Positions 17,303 to 25,089 of a DNA stretch of 25,931 nt are shown piece after piece. The position numbers were made by a program, and so were the translations under genes. A model generated the notes under the pieces. That model worked only from the letters and a program-made list of their open reading frames with translations, searched no databases and was not told where the DNA came from. Origin of the DNA: an uncultured Comamonadaceae bacterium (lineage in GTDB: Bacteria; Pseudomonadota; Gammaproteobacteria; Burkholderiales; Burkholderiaceae_C); the NCBI GenBank assembly GCA_937871735.1, contig CALMOI010000252.1, forward strand, positions 1 to 25,931. Direction: 5' to 3'. Each line of letters begins with the position of its first letter. Within the stretch, counting starts at the first letter, position 1.

Positions 17303-17345
17303 CAGGCGCTCAGGCAATTCTCGTATCCTTGTGACGTAGCGCCTG
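17303..17345. repeat. Spaced inverted repeat between the peroxidase and CDF genes
   Basis: CAGGCGCT (17303-17310) and AGCGCCTG (17338-17345) are exact reverse complements separated by 27 bases. The second arm ends 34 bases before the CDF-transporter ATG. It could be an operator, or the stem of a weak hairpin ending the peroxidase transcript, but no T-run follows. Chance occurrence in GC-rich DNA is possible. Confidence 0.3.
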
Positions 17346-17379
17346 GGTGCGCCTCCACTGCCTCTTTGACTTGCGCCTT

Positions 17380-18327
17380 ATGAATTTACCTGCCCCTGTT
17401 GACGACGATCTGGATGAACACAACCAGTACACCCCCGCCGAGCGCGCTGCCGCCGCCTCGCGCAGCACCTGGGTCAGCGTGGCCGTCAACTTGGGGCTGA
17501 CCGTGGTGCAGATCGTGGTCGGCGTGCTGGCCAAGTCGCAGGGTTTGATTGCCGACGGTATCCACTCGCTGTCCGACTTGGTCGCTGACTTTGTGGTGCT
17601 GATCGCCAACCACCACAGCCAAAAAGACGCCGACGACGACCATCCCTACGGCCACCACCGCTACGAGAACGCAGCCTCGCTGGTGTTGGGCGCGCTGCTG
17701 CTGGCGGTTGGCGTGGGCATGTTGTGGTCGGCGCTGATGAAGATTGAGCACCCCGAAAGCATCCCGCAAGTCCACATCGTCGCCTTGTGGGTGGCGGGCG
17801 GCGCGTTGTTGACCAAGGAGCTGCTGTTTCGCTACATGCTGGCCGTGGCCAAGCGCGTCAAATCCAGCATGCTGGTGGCCAATGCGTGGCACGCGCGCTC
17901 GGACGCGGCCTCATCGCTGGTGGTGGGCTTGGGCATCATCGGCAATCTGGCGGGCTACCCGCTGCTGGATCCGATTGCCGCCGCCATCGTTGGCTTCATG
18001 GTCGGCAAGATGGGCTGGGAATTTGGCTGGGACGCGCTGCACGACCTGATGGATCGCGCCGCCGACGACGAAGAAACCGCCGCCATCCGCCTGACCCTGC
18101 AAGAAACCCCCGGCGTGCATGGTGTTCACGACATCCGCACCCGCAAGATGGGCGACATGATCGTCGCTGACGTGCACTTGGAGGTGGACGGCAAGCTCAC
18201 CGTCGAAGCCGGTCACGACATCGCCGTTGATGCCCGCCAGCGCGTCATGCAGCGGCACCGCGTGCTGAACCTGCTGGTGCATATCGACCCGTGGCACCGG
18301 CCTGATTTGGATCACCGCCGCAGCTGA
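17380..18327 (+). CDS. Cation diffusion facilitator (CDF) family metal transporter
   Basis: A 315-residue inner-membrane metal/proton antiporter of the FieF/MamB-like CDF group, exporting divalent metals such as Zn, Fe, Cd or Mn. The transport site can be read as Asp66 and Asp70 in helix 2 (GIHSLSDLVADF) with His171 and Asp175 in helix 5 (WHARSDAASSLVV). The family motif HPYGHHRYENAASL follows helix 2. A C-terminal cytosolic domain of about 95 residues (DDEETAAIRL... VHLEVDGKLTVEAGHDIA) is the usual dimerising metal sensor. The frame is open upstream to 17347 (GTG), but ATG 17380 gives the normal N-terminus. The metal cannot be assigned from sequence alone. It is the last clearly native gene before the composition drop. 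Confidence 0.92.
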   Translation: MNLPAPVDDDLDEHNQYTPAERAAAASRSTWVSVAVNLGLTVVQIVVGVLAKSQGLIADGIHSLSDLVADFVVLIANHHSQKDADDDHPYGHHRYENAASLVLGALLLAVGVGMLWSALMKIEHPESIPQVHIVALWVAGGALLTKELLFRYMLAVAKRVKSSMLVANAWHARSDAASSLVVGLGIIGNLAGYPLLDPIAAAIVGFMVGKMGWEFGWDALHDLMDRAADDEETAAIRLTLQETPGVHGVHDIRTRKMGDMIVADVHLEVDGKLTVEAGHDIAVDARQRVMQRHRVLNLLVHIDPWHRPDLDHRRS

Positions 18328-18408
18328 TATGACTGAAGCGAGCCGTTTCCCAGGCACTTCCCCGAACTGGGGCATTTAATATACGCCCAAAATATCGAAA
18401 GCCATCTG

Positions 18409-19857
18409 ATGAAGCTTCAATCTATCCAGCTGTACAACTATCGTTGCTTTGAAGATATTATAATTCAGCTTCATCCAAAAATGACAGTGCTAGTAGCTGA
18501 AAATGGAGTTGGCAAAACATCAATACTCGATGCCATTCGTGTGGCACTTTGGCCATTCATCAACAGTTTTGACTTGGCTCAATCAGGCATTGCCAATGAT
18601 CCGGCCAACGGAATCACCATTGACGATGCGCGAGGAATTAAAACAGAATTTGGAGGGATGGTACGTCAACTGCCCGTCAAGATAACGGCAGAAGGTGATT
18701 GGGGTACAAACAAGACCGAAACTTGGTGCCGATCCCGACTGAGCGAACGCCAAAAAACATGGACGATCGATGACGATAAAGTCAAAGAGATGAAGATCTG
18801 GGCTTCAAGCCTCCAAGAAAAAATCCGTCAACCAAAGTTCCACGGTACCACGCTTCCAATATTTGGCTATTACGGCACGGGGCGCTTGTGGGCTCAAAAA
18901 AACCTAACAAAGACAAAAAAAGGGGAGAAAGACGACAGCGAAAATCAGGATTTCAAGATTCGTACTTTTGCCTACCATCATTGCATGGATCCAGCCTCAT
19001 CCTATAAACACTTCCGAGAATGGTTTATTTGGGCATGGACTAGCTACACGAATATGCAAGTCCAACAGCATGTTTCGGTGCAAGATCAGAGCATGGCTTT
19101 GGATCGAATTCGGGTAGTTCAGGGTGTGATCGATCATTTTTTAAAATCAGCCACTGAATGGATGACTCTGGAGTATAGTATTGACAAAGGCAAAACTTTA
19201 ATTTTAAATCACCCAAAACATGGGGCGATGTCCGTCGATTTTTTGAGCGATGGCATACGGAGTATATTGGCGATGGTAGGGGATATTGCCCATCGCTGCA
19301 TCAAACTCAATCCCCATCTTGGGCAAGAAGCCGCTCAAAAAACTCCAGGCATCGTGCTGATCGATGAAGTGGACATGCACCTGCATCCTCGGTGGCAACA
19401 ACTGGTGCTGACCCAGTTGCAAAATGCCTTTGAAAACATCCAGTTCATCGTGACCACGCACAGCCCGCAAGTTTTGACCACGGTCAAGCCCGAGTGCATA
19501 CGGGCATTGAGGTGGATGACTCTGCCTTCAGAGCAAGCACAGCGAAACATGATCCAGCCGCAGACCGCTCATGCCAGAGTCGAGGTTTTAGATGGTTTTG
19601 CTTTTTCTGAAGGGGCCGAGTCACAACAGTTACTCAAAGATATTCTGGGGGTTGATCCACGCCCCGAAAATTTGACCATAGTTCAAGACCTACATAAATA
19701 CCTCACTTTGATTCAAAATGACCACTGGGACAGCCCCGAAGCCGAGGCCCTAAAAACCAAACTCTCGGCCTGGGGACATGAGCATGAACCAGCGTTGATT
19801 CGGGCAGAGATGGACATTCGGATGCGTCAATACCGACGTCAGCGCCTAGGCTTATGA
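18409..19857 (+). CDS. ptuA: AAA/ABC-type ATPase, Septu PtuA-like
   Basis: A 482-residue SMC/OLD-like ATPase. Visible parts are an N-terminal beta strand plus YRCFED, Walker A ENGVGKTS (residues 31-38), an ABC-signature-like LSDGIRS (279-285), Walker B IVLIDEVD (315-322) with HLHPRWQ after it, and the switch histidine in VTTHSPQ (His351). With the HNH nuclease gene overlapping its stop by ATGA, this is the two-gene layout of the Septu anti-phage system. There PtuA forms the nucleotide-sensing scaffold and PtuB the nuclease. The gene is much poorer in GC than its flanks (21 of 60 bases on the line at 19141, counted by hand) and uses many A/T-ending codons, a sign of transfer. The ribosome binding site is weak. 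A non-defence OLD/RecF-like role is possible but less likely given the partner. Confidence 0.8.
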   Translation: MKLQSIQLYNYRCFEDIIIQLHPKMTVLVAENGVGKTSILDAIRVALWPFINSFDLAQSGIANDPANGITIDDARGIKTEFGGMVRQLPVKITAEGDWGTNKTETWCRSRLSERQKTWTIDDDKVKEMKIWASSLQEKIRQPKFHGTTLPIFGYYGTGRLWAQKNLTKTKKGEKDDSENQDFKIRTFAYHHCMDPASSYKHFREWFIWAWTSYTNMQVQQHVSVQDQSMALDRIRVVQGVIDHFLKSATEWMTLEYSIDKGKTLILNHPKHGAMSVDFLSDGIRSILAMVGDIAHRCIKLNPHLGQEAAQKTPGIVLIDEVDMHLHPRWQQLVLTQLQNAFENIQFIVTTHSPQVLTTVKPECIRALRWMTLPSEQAQRNMIQPQTAHARVEVLDGFAFSEGAESQQLLKDILGVDPRPENLTIVQDLHKYLTLIQNDHWDSPEAEALKTKLSAWGHEHEPALIRAEMDIRMRQYRRQRLGL

Positions 19858-20648
19858 AGAAGATCAAAAAATCGCCGAATAGCCCCCCCATCTTGGAGGC
19901 TTATGTTGAACTCACTGCGAATGCGGACAGCACCTGGGAGCAATTCAAGGGCAACAACCCAGGGGCCCATCCAGAAATCAAAGCAACATTGATCCGGGAT
20001 CAACGTGGATTGTGTGCTTATTGTGAAATCGACTTGGCCCAATATGGGGGCCAGGGTCTGGATGATTTTCGGGTCGAACATTTTCACCCTAAAAAACGAC
20101 CTCCTCACCCGCCACCCAATCATGACCTGAATTGGCAAAACTTGCTCGGGGTCTGCTCTGGGGGCAATGTCAGGGACATCGGCGATCCCGGTCGATTTAC
20201 CAAAAACGATTATTCATGCGACGAACCCAAGGGGCATAAAAATCTGACTGGGGTAATTTTGAACCCGCTGACCGACATCCCATCTTGGCCCCCTATTTTT
20301 GCCTTTACCGAAGATGGCGGCATGAAAGTCAGTCTGCTTTGTCCACCGCATCTTCAGAAGCAGGTACAAGCCTCATTAACCGAACTCAGGCTAACCGATA
20401 ATGTCGCGCTGAAACCTCGGGCACTGCGGCTGGACACGCTCAGAAAAGGCGTCATCGACTGGTTGCGCGATCAATTGCTCATCCGACAAGCCCAAGGCAA
20501 AACCTTGGAAGAAGTGAGTGCTGAATTAGCCGAGGAAATGTTCCCCTCCGACCCAGAGCAGCCCTGGCCTGCTTTCTTCAGTTGTATCCGCTGGTATCTG
20601 GGGCCAGCCGCCGAGGCGCGCTTGCAAGCAGTGGGCTATGACGCCTAG
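19854..20648 (+). CDS. ptuB: HNH endonuclease, Septu PtuB-like (TIGR02646-type)
   Basis: A 264-residue HNH protein. The zinc-binding CAYC (Cys54, Cys57), the nuclease core VEHFHPK (Glu75-His76) and the Asn of NWQNLL (Asn96), plus later cysteines Cys101 and Cys122 (YSCDEPKGHKN), are in the order seen in TIGR02646-type proteins. That family includes the HNH effector of retron Ec78 and of Septu. It should cut nucleic acid when released from control by the PtuA ATPase. No reverse transcriptase or ncRNA-like repeat is seen upstream, so a plain Septu system fits better than a retron. The start overlaps ptuA's stop by 4 bases. The last ~60 bases are noticeably richer in GC, and the end overlaps prpF by 11 bases, which puts the insertion junction close to this point. 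Confidence 0.8.
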   Translation: MKKIKKSPNSPPILEAYVELTANADSTWEQFKGNNPGAHPEIKATLIRDQRGLCAYCEIDLAQYGGQGLDDFRVEHFHPKKRPPHPPPNHDLNWQNLLGVCSGGNVRDIGDPGRFTKNDYSCDEPKGHKNLTGVILNPLTDIPSWPPIFAFTEDGGMKVSLLCPPHLQKQVQASLTELRLTDNVALKPRALRLDTLRKGVIDWLRDQLLIRQAQGKTLEEVSAELAEEMFPSDPEQPWPAFFSCIRWYLGPAAEARLQAVGYDA

Positions 20649-21810
20649 CCGCCGCCTCCCCGCCGTCGTCATGCGCGGCGGCACCAGCAAGGGCGTGTTC
20701 TTCCTCGCCCAGGACTTGCCCGCTGACCCGGCGGTGCGCGACGCCCTCTTGCTGCGCGTCATCGGCAGCCCCGATCCCTACGGCCAGCAGATCGACGGGC
20801 TGGGCGGGGCCACGTCCAGCACCAGCAAGGTGGTGATCCTGGCCCCCTCGACGCGGCCCGGTTGCGATGTGGATTACTGGTTTGGCGCGGTCGCCGTCGG
20901 TCAGCCAGTGATCGACTGGAGCGGCAACTGCGGCAACCTGAGCGCCGCCGTCGGCCCGATGGCGATCAGCGCCGGACTGGTGCCGCAGGCCCCGGCTGAT
21001 GGCTGGGCGACGGTGCGGATTTGGCAGGCCAACATCCAGCGCCAGATCGTGGCCCACGTCCCCATGCGCGGCGGCGAGGTGCAAGAGGACGGCGACTTTG
21101 TGCTGGACGGGGTGGCCTTTCCCGCAGCCGAAATCCGGCTCGAATTCCTCGACCCCGCTTCGGACGAGGGCGATGCAGGGGGTGTGGGCGGCGCGATTTT
21201 CCCGACCGGCCAGCGCGTGGAGTGGCTCAGCGTGCCCGGCCTGGGCCGGATCGAAGTCACGCTGATGAACGCAGGTAACCCCACCATCTTTGTCCACGCC
21301 CAGAGCCTGGGCCTGCTGGGCAGCGAGCGCCAAGCCGACATCAACCCGCGCCCCGAGCTGCTGGCCCTGGCGGAGACCGTGCGCGCCCACGGCGCGGTGG
21401 CGATGGGCCTGTGCACCACGCCCGACGAGGCCACAGCCAGCCGCCCGCACACGCCCAAACTGGCCTTCATCGCCGCGCCCGCCGACTACAGCGCCGCCGA
21501 TGGCCGTCGGGTCAGCGCCGCGCAGATCGACCTGCTGGCGCGCATCTTCTCGATGGGCAAGCTGCACCACGCCATGACCGGCACGGGGGCCGTGGCGATT
21601 GCCGCCGCAGCCGCCATCCCCGGCACGCTGGTCAGCCGCCTCGCGCCCATCGGGGCCGATGGCCGAGTGCGCTTTGGCCACCCGTCAGGCGTGCTGAGCG
21701 TCGGAGCCGAGGCGCGTGTAGACCCAAACGGGCAATGGGCCGTCACCAAGGTGTTGATGAGCCGATCTGCCCGCCGTTTGATGGAAGGCTGGGTGCGGGT
21801 GCCGAGTTAG
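20638..21810 (+). CDS. prpF: PrpF-family isomerase (2-methylaconitate isomerase-like), altered C-terminus
   Basis: A 390-residue diaminopimelate-epimerase-fold protein of the PrpF family. The motifs MRGGTSKGVFF, DPYGQQIDGLGGATSSTSKVVI, DVDYWFGAV and DWSGNCGNLSAAVGP are all present. PrpF isomerises 2-methylaconitate in the methylcitrate pathway for propionate. Relatives tautomerise 4-oxalomesaconate, and no prpB/C/D/acnD neighbours are visible to decide. The gene is GC-rich (41 of 60 bases on the line at 21061, by hand), unlike both neighbours. Its start lies inside the end of ptuB and has no clear ribosome binding site. Its end reads VRVP-Ser-stop. A second copy of its last 43 bases at 25550 continues VRVP-GGFTR-stop, so the C-terminus here was probably replaced by an insertion. 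The loss is only a few residues and activity may survive. Confidence 0.85.
   Translation: MTPSRRLPAVVMRGGTSKGVFFLAQDLPADPAVRDALLLRVIGSPDPYGQQIDGLGGATSSTSKVVILAPSTRPGCDVDYWFGAVAVGQPVIDWSGNCGNLSAAVGPMAISAGLVPQAPADGWATVRIWQANIQRQIVAHVPMRGGEVQEDGDFVLDGVAFPAAEIRLEFLDPASDEGDAGGVGGAIFPTGQRVEWLSVPGLGRIEVTLMNAGNPTIFVHAQSLGLLGSERQADINPRPELLALAETVRAHGAVAMGLCTTPDEATASRPHTPKLAFIAAPADYSAADGRRVSAAQIDLLARIFSMGKLHHAMTGTGAVAIAAAAAIPGTLVSRLAPIGADGRVRFGHPSGVLSVGAEARVDPNGQWAVTKVLMSRSARRLMEGWVRVPS
21762..21804 (+). repeat. Left direct repeat, inside the 3' end of prpF (candidate attL)
   Basis: Forty-three bases that recur at 25550-25592 with 40 identities, aligned by eye with a constant offset of 3788. The last 26 bases (21779-21804) are identical. 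The three differences (21768, 21777, 21778) change TCT/TCC, CGT/CGC and TTG/CTG and so keep Ser, Arg and Leu. Identity stops at 21805, one codon before the prpF stop. Confidence 0.85.
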
Positions 21811-21826
21811 CTGGATATTTGCAAAC

Positions 21827-23353
21827 TCACGACCAGCCACCTGCCGCCGCCCAGTCCTGAAAAATATGCACTGGATCACACACGACATGAAGACCTGTTC
21901 GTCCACGATTCCCAATCTGTACGCCATGAAACCGCGTTCCGTTTTGGCGAGCACTTTGAACAGCATCGGTCAGGCTGGTTGAAACAGGCCACTCACCGTC
22001 ACTGACGAATACCACGTCGGCTTTCTTCCAGTCCTCTTCTTTCAATCGGGCGAGTACCTTGACCATCATCCCCGCTTCATCATTCCCCCCGCCAAACGAC
22101 ATCCCCAGAAAGGTCAACAGCTCACCGATGCCGTTCGGTGACAGATCCAGCTCGTGTTCGAGCACTTGCCCCGGCCCGCTGTAGGCATACAAAAAGCATC
22201 TGCGCTTTTCGGTGTGTGCAGTACGAAGCGCTTCCAGTACCAGCGCCTTGGCGACTTGCTCGGGCAGTCCGTGCATGGAGCCCGATGTATCGACTACCGC
22301 AAAAATTGGCCCGCGCTCTGGGCGTGGACGCTGGCGTTCCACTTCCTCATAGTCGTTACGCTCCACCTGAATGCGCTCAACTTCCATCCCTTCAACTCGG
22401 TACGTCAACAGCGCGCGCTCAGCGCGGCGTGCATGCCAAAGCATCCGCAACTTGGGGTGCCCCAGCATCAACGCCTCAACGGGCAACATCCGGGTGATCT
22501 CTCCGCTGCGTTCAAGGCCGCGCATCTCTGCCGGAATCAGCGGGGTACGAACTTCGCGGAGTTCTTCCTCAAGGCGACAGATAGGCACCAGAATTTTCTG
22601 GGCAATCGACACCCCGCTTTCTGCCATATGCAAGCGCCCAAGGGTTTGCACGATTTCACGCAGTTGCGGCAATTGCTCAATGAGCTTGCGTAAACGCAAC
22701 AAATCAAGCCAGCCTGTCTGACGCAGCACGCCGCTGGACAGATCCCAGCCACGCCCCATCATCTCCCCCAAATCGCCAAACACTTCTGCAATGTCAGCCC
22801 AGACACGCGAACGCTCATCCCAGGTTGCCAGTAAATCACTATCGGCATTGAACGACTGCTGCGCAGCAGCTTGCATGGCTTGCTCGCGTAACCGCTGTAA
22901 GGTTTCTGCATCCAGCACGATCTGGCGTATTGAGCGCTTTTCCTGCTTTGCCAGTTGGGCTTCTGCTTTGGTCAGACGTGTGCGTTCCAAAATTTCAAGA
23001 TCGCGCAGCCGTGTTGTAACGTCAGAAGCCACGATGTCAGCCTGACGCGCAAAAGCACGCAAGATCTCCTTCATCAATTGATCGACCAACTCAGGCTGAT
23101 TCTTGCAAAAGCGCATCAATCCCAGCGTTGCCAGTGCTTGTCGTACCGGGCTACTGATTTCTGTTGGGGGCCATGTGGTGTCGGGCGGGAGTTGCCCCGA
23201 TAACAACGCATCGTGCCAACCACGTGCTCCACTGACCCGCTCAGCCAAAGTTCCTATCGGCAAGTTGACGATGTCGTCAAACAAGTTTTCTGGGCAGTCA
23301 TCCAAAAATGCATAGCCGCGCTCTAATGAGCGGGCATCGAAAGCGTTTTTCAT
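21827..23353 (-). CDS. viaA: VWA-domain protein, ViaA-like
   Basis: A 508-residue cytosolic protein of the ViaA type, partner of the MoxR ATPase RavA; E. coli ViaA is similar in length. The N-terminal ~340 residues are helical and charged (AEAQLAKQEKRSIRQIVLDAE). The C-terminal von Willebrand A domain begins near residue 350 with a complete MIDAS, DTSGS (AVVDTSGSMHG), a Thr/Gly-rich metal loop (FGGGNDEAG) and VVFVSDGEWP. RavA-ViaA modulates respiratory complexes, membrane lipids and aminoglycoside sensitivity in E. coli, and MoxR-VWA pairs also occur in conflict systems. Its ATG overlaps the ravA stop (ATGA), so the two are co-translated. The stop is 16 bases from the convergent prpF stop. 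Codon use and GC are intermediate to low compared with prpF. Confidence 0.85.
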   Translation of the reverse strand: MKNAFDARSLERGYAFLDDCPENLFDDIVNLPIGTLAERVSGARGWHDALLSGQLPPDTTWPPTEISSPVRQALATLGLMRFCKNQPELVDQLMKEILRAFARQADIVASDVTTRLRDLEILERTRLTKAEAQLAKQEKRSIRQIVLDAETLQRLREQAMQAAAQQSFNADSDLLATWDERSRVWADIAEVFGDLGEMMGRGWDLSSGVLRQTGWLDLLRLRKLIEQLPQLREIVQTLGRLHMAESGVSIAQKILVPICRLEEELREVRTPLIPAEMRGLERSGEITRMLPVEALMLGHPKLRMLWHARRAERALLTYRVEGMEVERIQVERNDYEEVERQRPRPERGPIFAVVDTSGSMHGLPEQVAKALVLEALRTAHTEKRRCFLYAYSGPGQVLEHELDLSPNGIGELLTFLGMSFGGGNDEAGMMVKVLARLKEEDWKKADVVFVSDGEWPVSTSLTDAVQSARQNGTRFHGVQIGNRGRTGLHVVCDPVHIFQDWAAAGGWS

Positions 23354-24954
23354 AGAGACTCATCGCAGGCTAGGCCGCTTACGTCAGACTCTATCGGCAG
23401 TGATTTAAATCCATCGTGAATTTTATTGACGCGGATAATTAATGTCTCGACCTCGTGCTGAGTCTGCTTGAGATTTTTTGCTGCCGTAGCTAAAAAATCA
23501 GATGTTACCCAGATGTGATTTTTTATTTCAGCTTCCATGCTTTGAATGTGTCGCCCAAGCTCATCTTTGTAATTGGCAACTTTACTCGTTAACACATCAA
23601 TTTGGCTGACTTTATCGCTGATGTATAATTTTTTGTGACGAGTAGGCTCAACGCTGGGTGAAAAAGGTTGCTCAGTCATTAGCCAGTTATTTTTATCGGA
23701 AAGATAGCTGTCCTTATTTCCCCAGTGTTCGAATTTTGTATTATTTCTATCCCAATGATTTGGATTGCTTATGTTGAGATTGCTCAATTCATCCAAGGTA
23801 AATCCATGATTGCTATTTAATCGATCGACTATTTTTATATTGTTTTTATTCCATGATTCTGCTGGGGATAAGTAAAGCAATTCTTCACCGCGTTTTGCCT
23901 GAGCCGGGCCTTTGACACCTGTGACAATGTTTCCTGCATGACTTTTGAAGAGCAGTCTTCCCTGCTCATCCCGCATTTGAGACCGACTCTCTTGATCTCT
24001 TTTCAGTTGGCCTTCCCAGGCCACCACAATCCGTGTCAGTTGCGATGGATCCATGGCAGAGCTGGCTCCCACACGCACGGCATACCACTCATAGATCTTT
24101 TCGCGATCTTCAGGCTTGTTCCACAGACAATGCTGGAGCAACCAGCAATCCCAGATGGACACCATCTCACGTCCGTTAGTCCAGGCCGAAACTTGAAGCA
24201 GTTTCACGATCTTGCGCCAACGTCGGTCAGAGATCTGTATGGATTCCGCCATGCACCATTCACGCAGGGCACATAGCAGTGCAACCACATCCTCGGGCAC
24301 CTCTACCAATTCAGCCAATGCTTGAATTTCTTGAGCATCTTGAGCTGTCAGCTTGAGTGAATCCGGCACGTCTGGCGCTGCATGTCCCCGCAAACCAATC
24401 AATTGAGGAAATGCATCTTTTGAAACTGAACCCACATGCAGGCGCAGCAGAAAACGGTCAAACAGCGCATCAAGCTCTTCGCTTTCTGGTAGCTCATTGC
24501 TGGCCCCAATCACAGCAATTAATGGTGATTTTTCACGCTGAGCACCATTGTCAAACTCACGCTCATTCAGAAGTGTGAGCAATGAATTCAGAATGGCGCT
24601 ATTGGCCTTAAATATTTCATCAAGAAATGCAATGGATGCCTTGGGTAAGTATGAGCTTGTCAACCGCTCGTAGCGATCCTCCTCCAGTCCTTTGATGGAC
24701 AGCGGCCCAAAAAGCTCTTCAGGCACGGTAAAGCGCGTTAGCAGGCGCTCAAAATAATTTGATTCTGAAAATGCTAAATGCAGTCGGCGAGCAATCAGGC
24801 TTTTTGCCGTTCCCGGCGGCCCCACCATCAGCAAATGTTCACCTGCAAGTGTAGCAATCAATGCCAAGCGAATCGGTAAATCTCGTTCAACGAGATCCTT
24901 GAGCAAAGAATCACGCAAATTTTTTAGGCGTTCTGGGTTTGTAGCACCGCTCAT
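23350..24954 (-). CDS. ravA: MoxR-family AAA+ ATPase, RavA-like
   Basis: A 534-residue AAA+ ATPase of the RavA branch. Residues that can be read are Walker A GPPGTAKS (45-52), Walker B FLDE (110-113), sensor-1 region GASNE (150-154) and an arginine-finger candidate Arg167 (DALFDRF). RavA hexamers remodel partners together with ViaA. The AAA+ core and helical lid fill about residues 1-330. The last ~200 residues, where E. coli RavA has its LARA domain, are unlike the core: very AT-rich DNA and Asn/Lys/Ser-rich protein (SNLNISNPNHWDRNN), then a coiled-coil-like end (YKDELGRHIQSMEAEIKNH). The ATG at 24954 has an AAGGAG ribosome binding site (24960-24965). It is divergent from the CII-family gene with 135 bases between. 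Confidence 0.88.
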   Translation of the reverse strand: MSGATNPERLKNLRDSLLKDLVERDLPIRLALIATLAGEHLLMVGPPGTAKSLIARRLHLAFSESNYFERLLTRFTVPEELFGPLSIKGLEEDRYERLTSSYLPKASIAFLDEIFKANSAILNSLLTLLNEREFDNGAQREKSPLIAVIGASNELPESEELDALFDRFLLRLHVGSVSKDAFPQLIGLRGHAAPDVPDSLKLTAQDAQEIQALAELVEVPEDVVALLCALREWCMAESIQISDRRWRKIVKLLQVSAWTNGREMVSIWDCWLLQHCLWNKPEDREKIYEWYAVRVGASSAMDPSQLTRIVVAWEGQLKRDQESRSQMRDEQGRLLFKSHAGNIVTGVKGPAQAKRGEELLYLSPAESWNKNNIKIVDRLNSNHGFTLDELSNLNISNPNHWDRNNTKFEHWGNKDSYLSDKNNWLMTEQPFSPSVEPTRHKKLYISDKVSQIDVLTSKVANYKDELGRHIQSMEAEIKNHIWVTSDFLATAAKNLKQTQHEVETLIIRVNKIHDGFKSLPIESDVSGLACDESL

Positions 24955-24975
24955 ATTTACTCCTTGGTTTAAAAT

Positions 24976-25010
24976 ATATCAATTAAGCATAAAAGCATTC
25001 CAATTGATAT
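24976..25010. promoter_or_regulatory. Dyad in the ravA / CII-family gene intergenic region (candidate operator)
   Basis: ATATCAATT (24976-24984) and AATTGATAT (25002-25010) are exact reverse complements separated by 17 bases, in the 135-base AT-rich gap between divergent genes. The dyad lies 22-56 bases before ravA. On the ravA strand a TTGGAA, 19 bases, TATATT arrangement overlaps it, so a protein bound here could block ravA-viaA transcription. The neighbouring phage-type regulator is the natural candidate binder, by inference only. Confidence 0.45.
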
Positions 25011-25042
25011 TGGTTGACTTAATGTTCAATGCGTGAAGTGTA

Positions 25043-25048
25043 TATAAT
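25043..25048 (+). promoter_or_regulatory. -10 element for the CII-family gene
   Basis: A perfect TATAAT lies 41 bases before the ATG at 25090. The best -35, TTGACT at 25014-25019, is 23 bases away, which is too far for a normal spacer. The promoter may therefore depend on an activator or on extended -10 contacts (TG at 25039-25040). An AAGGG ribosome binding site lies at 25076-25080. Confidence 0.4.
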
Positions 25049-25089
25049 CTATCATCTAAATTCATCGTTTTTCGCAAGGGATTCAAAAC

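Noticed and set aside
18360..18372. Possible terminator after the CDF gene (CCCC-GAACT-GGGG)
   Set aside because: The stem is only 4 bp and no T-run follows directly; too weak to call.
18200..18409. Retron msr/msd or reverse transcriptase for the ATPase-HNH pair
   Set aside because: The upstream 81-base gap is too short, and the gene before it is a CDF transporter; no RT is present.
22154..22693. 179-codon plus-strand frame in the islet
   Set aside because: It is opposite viaA within its VWA region, has no ribosome binding site and no domain.
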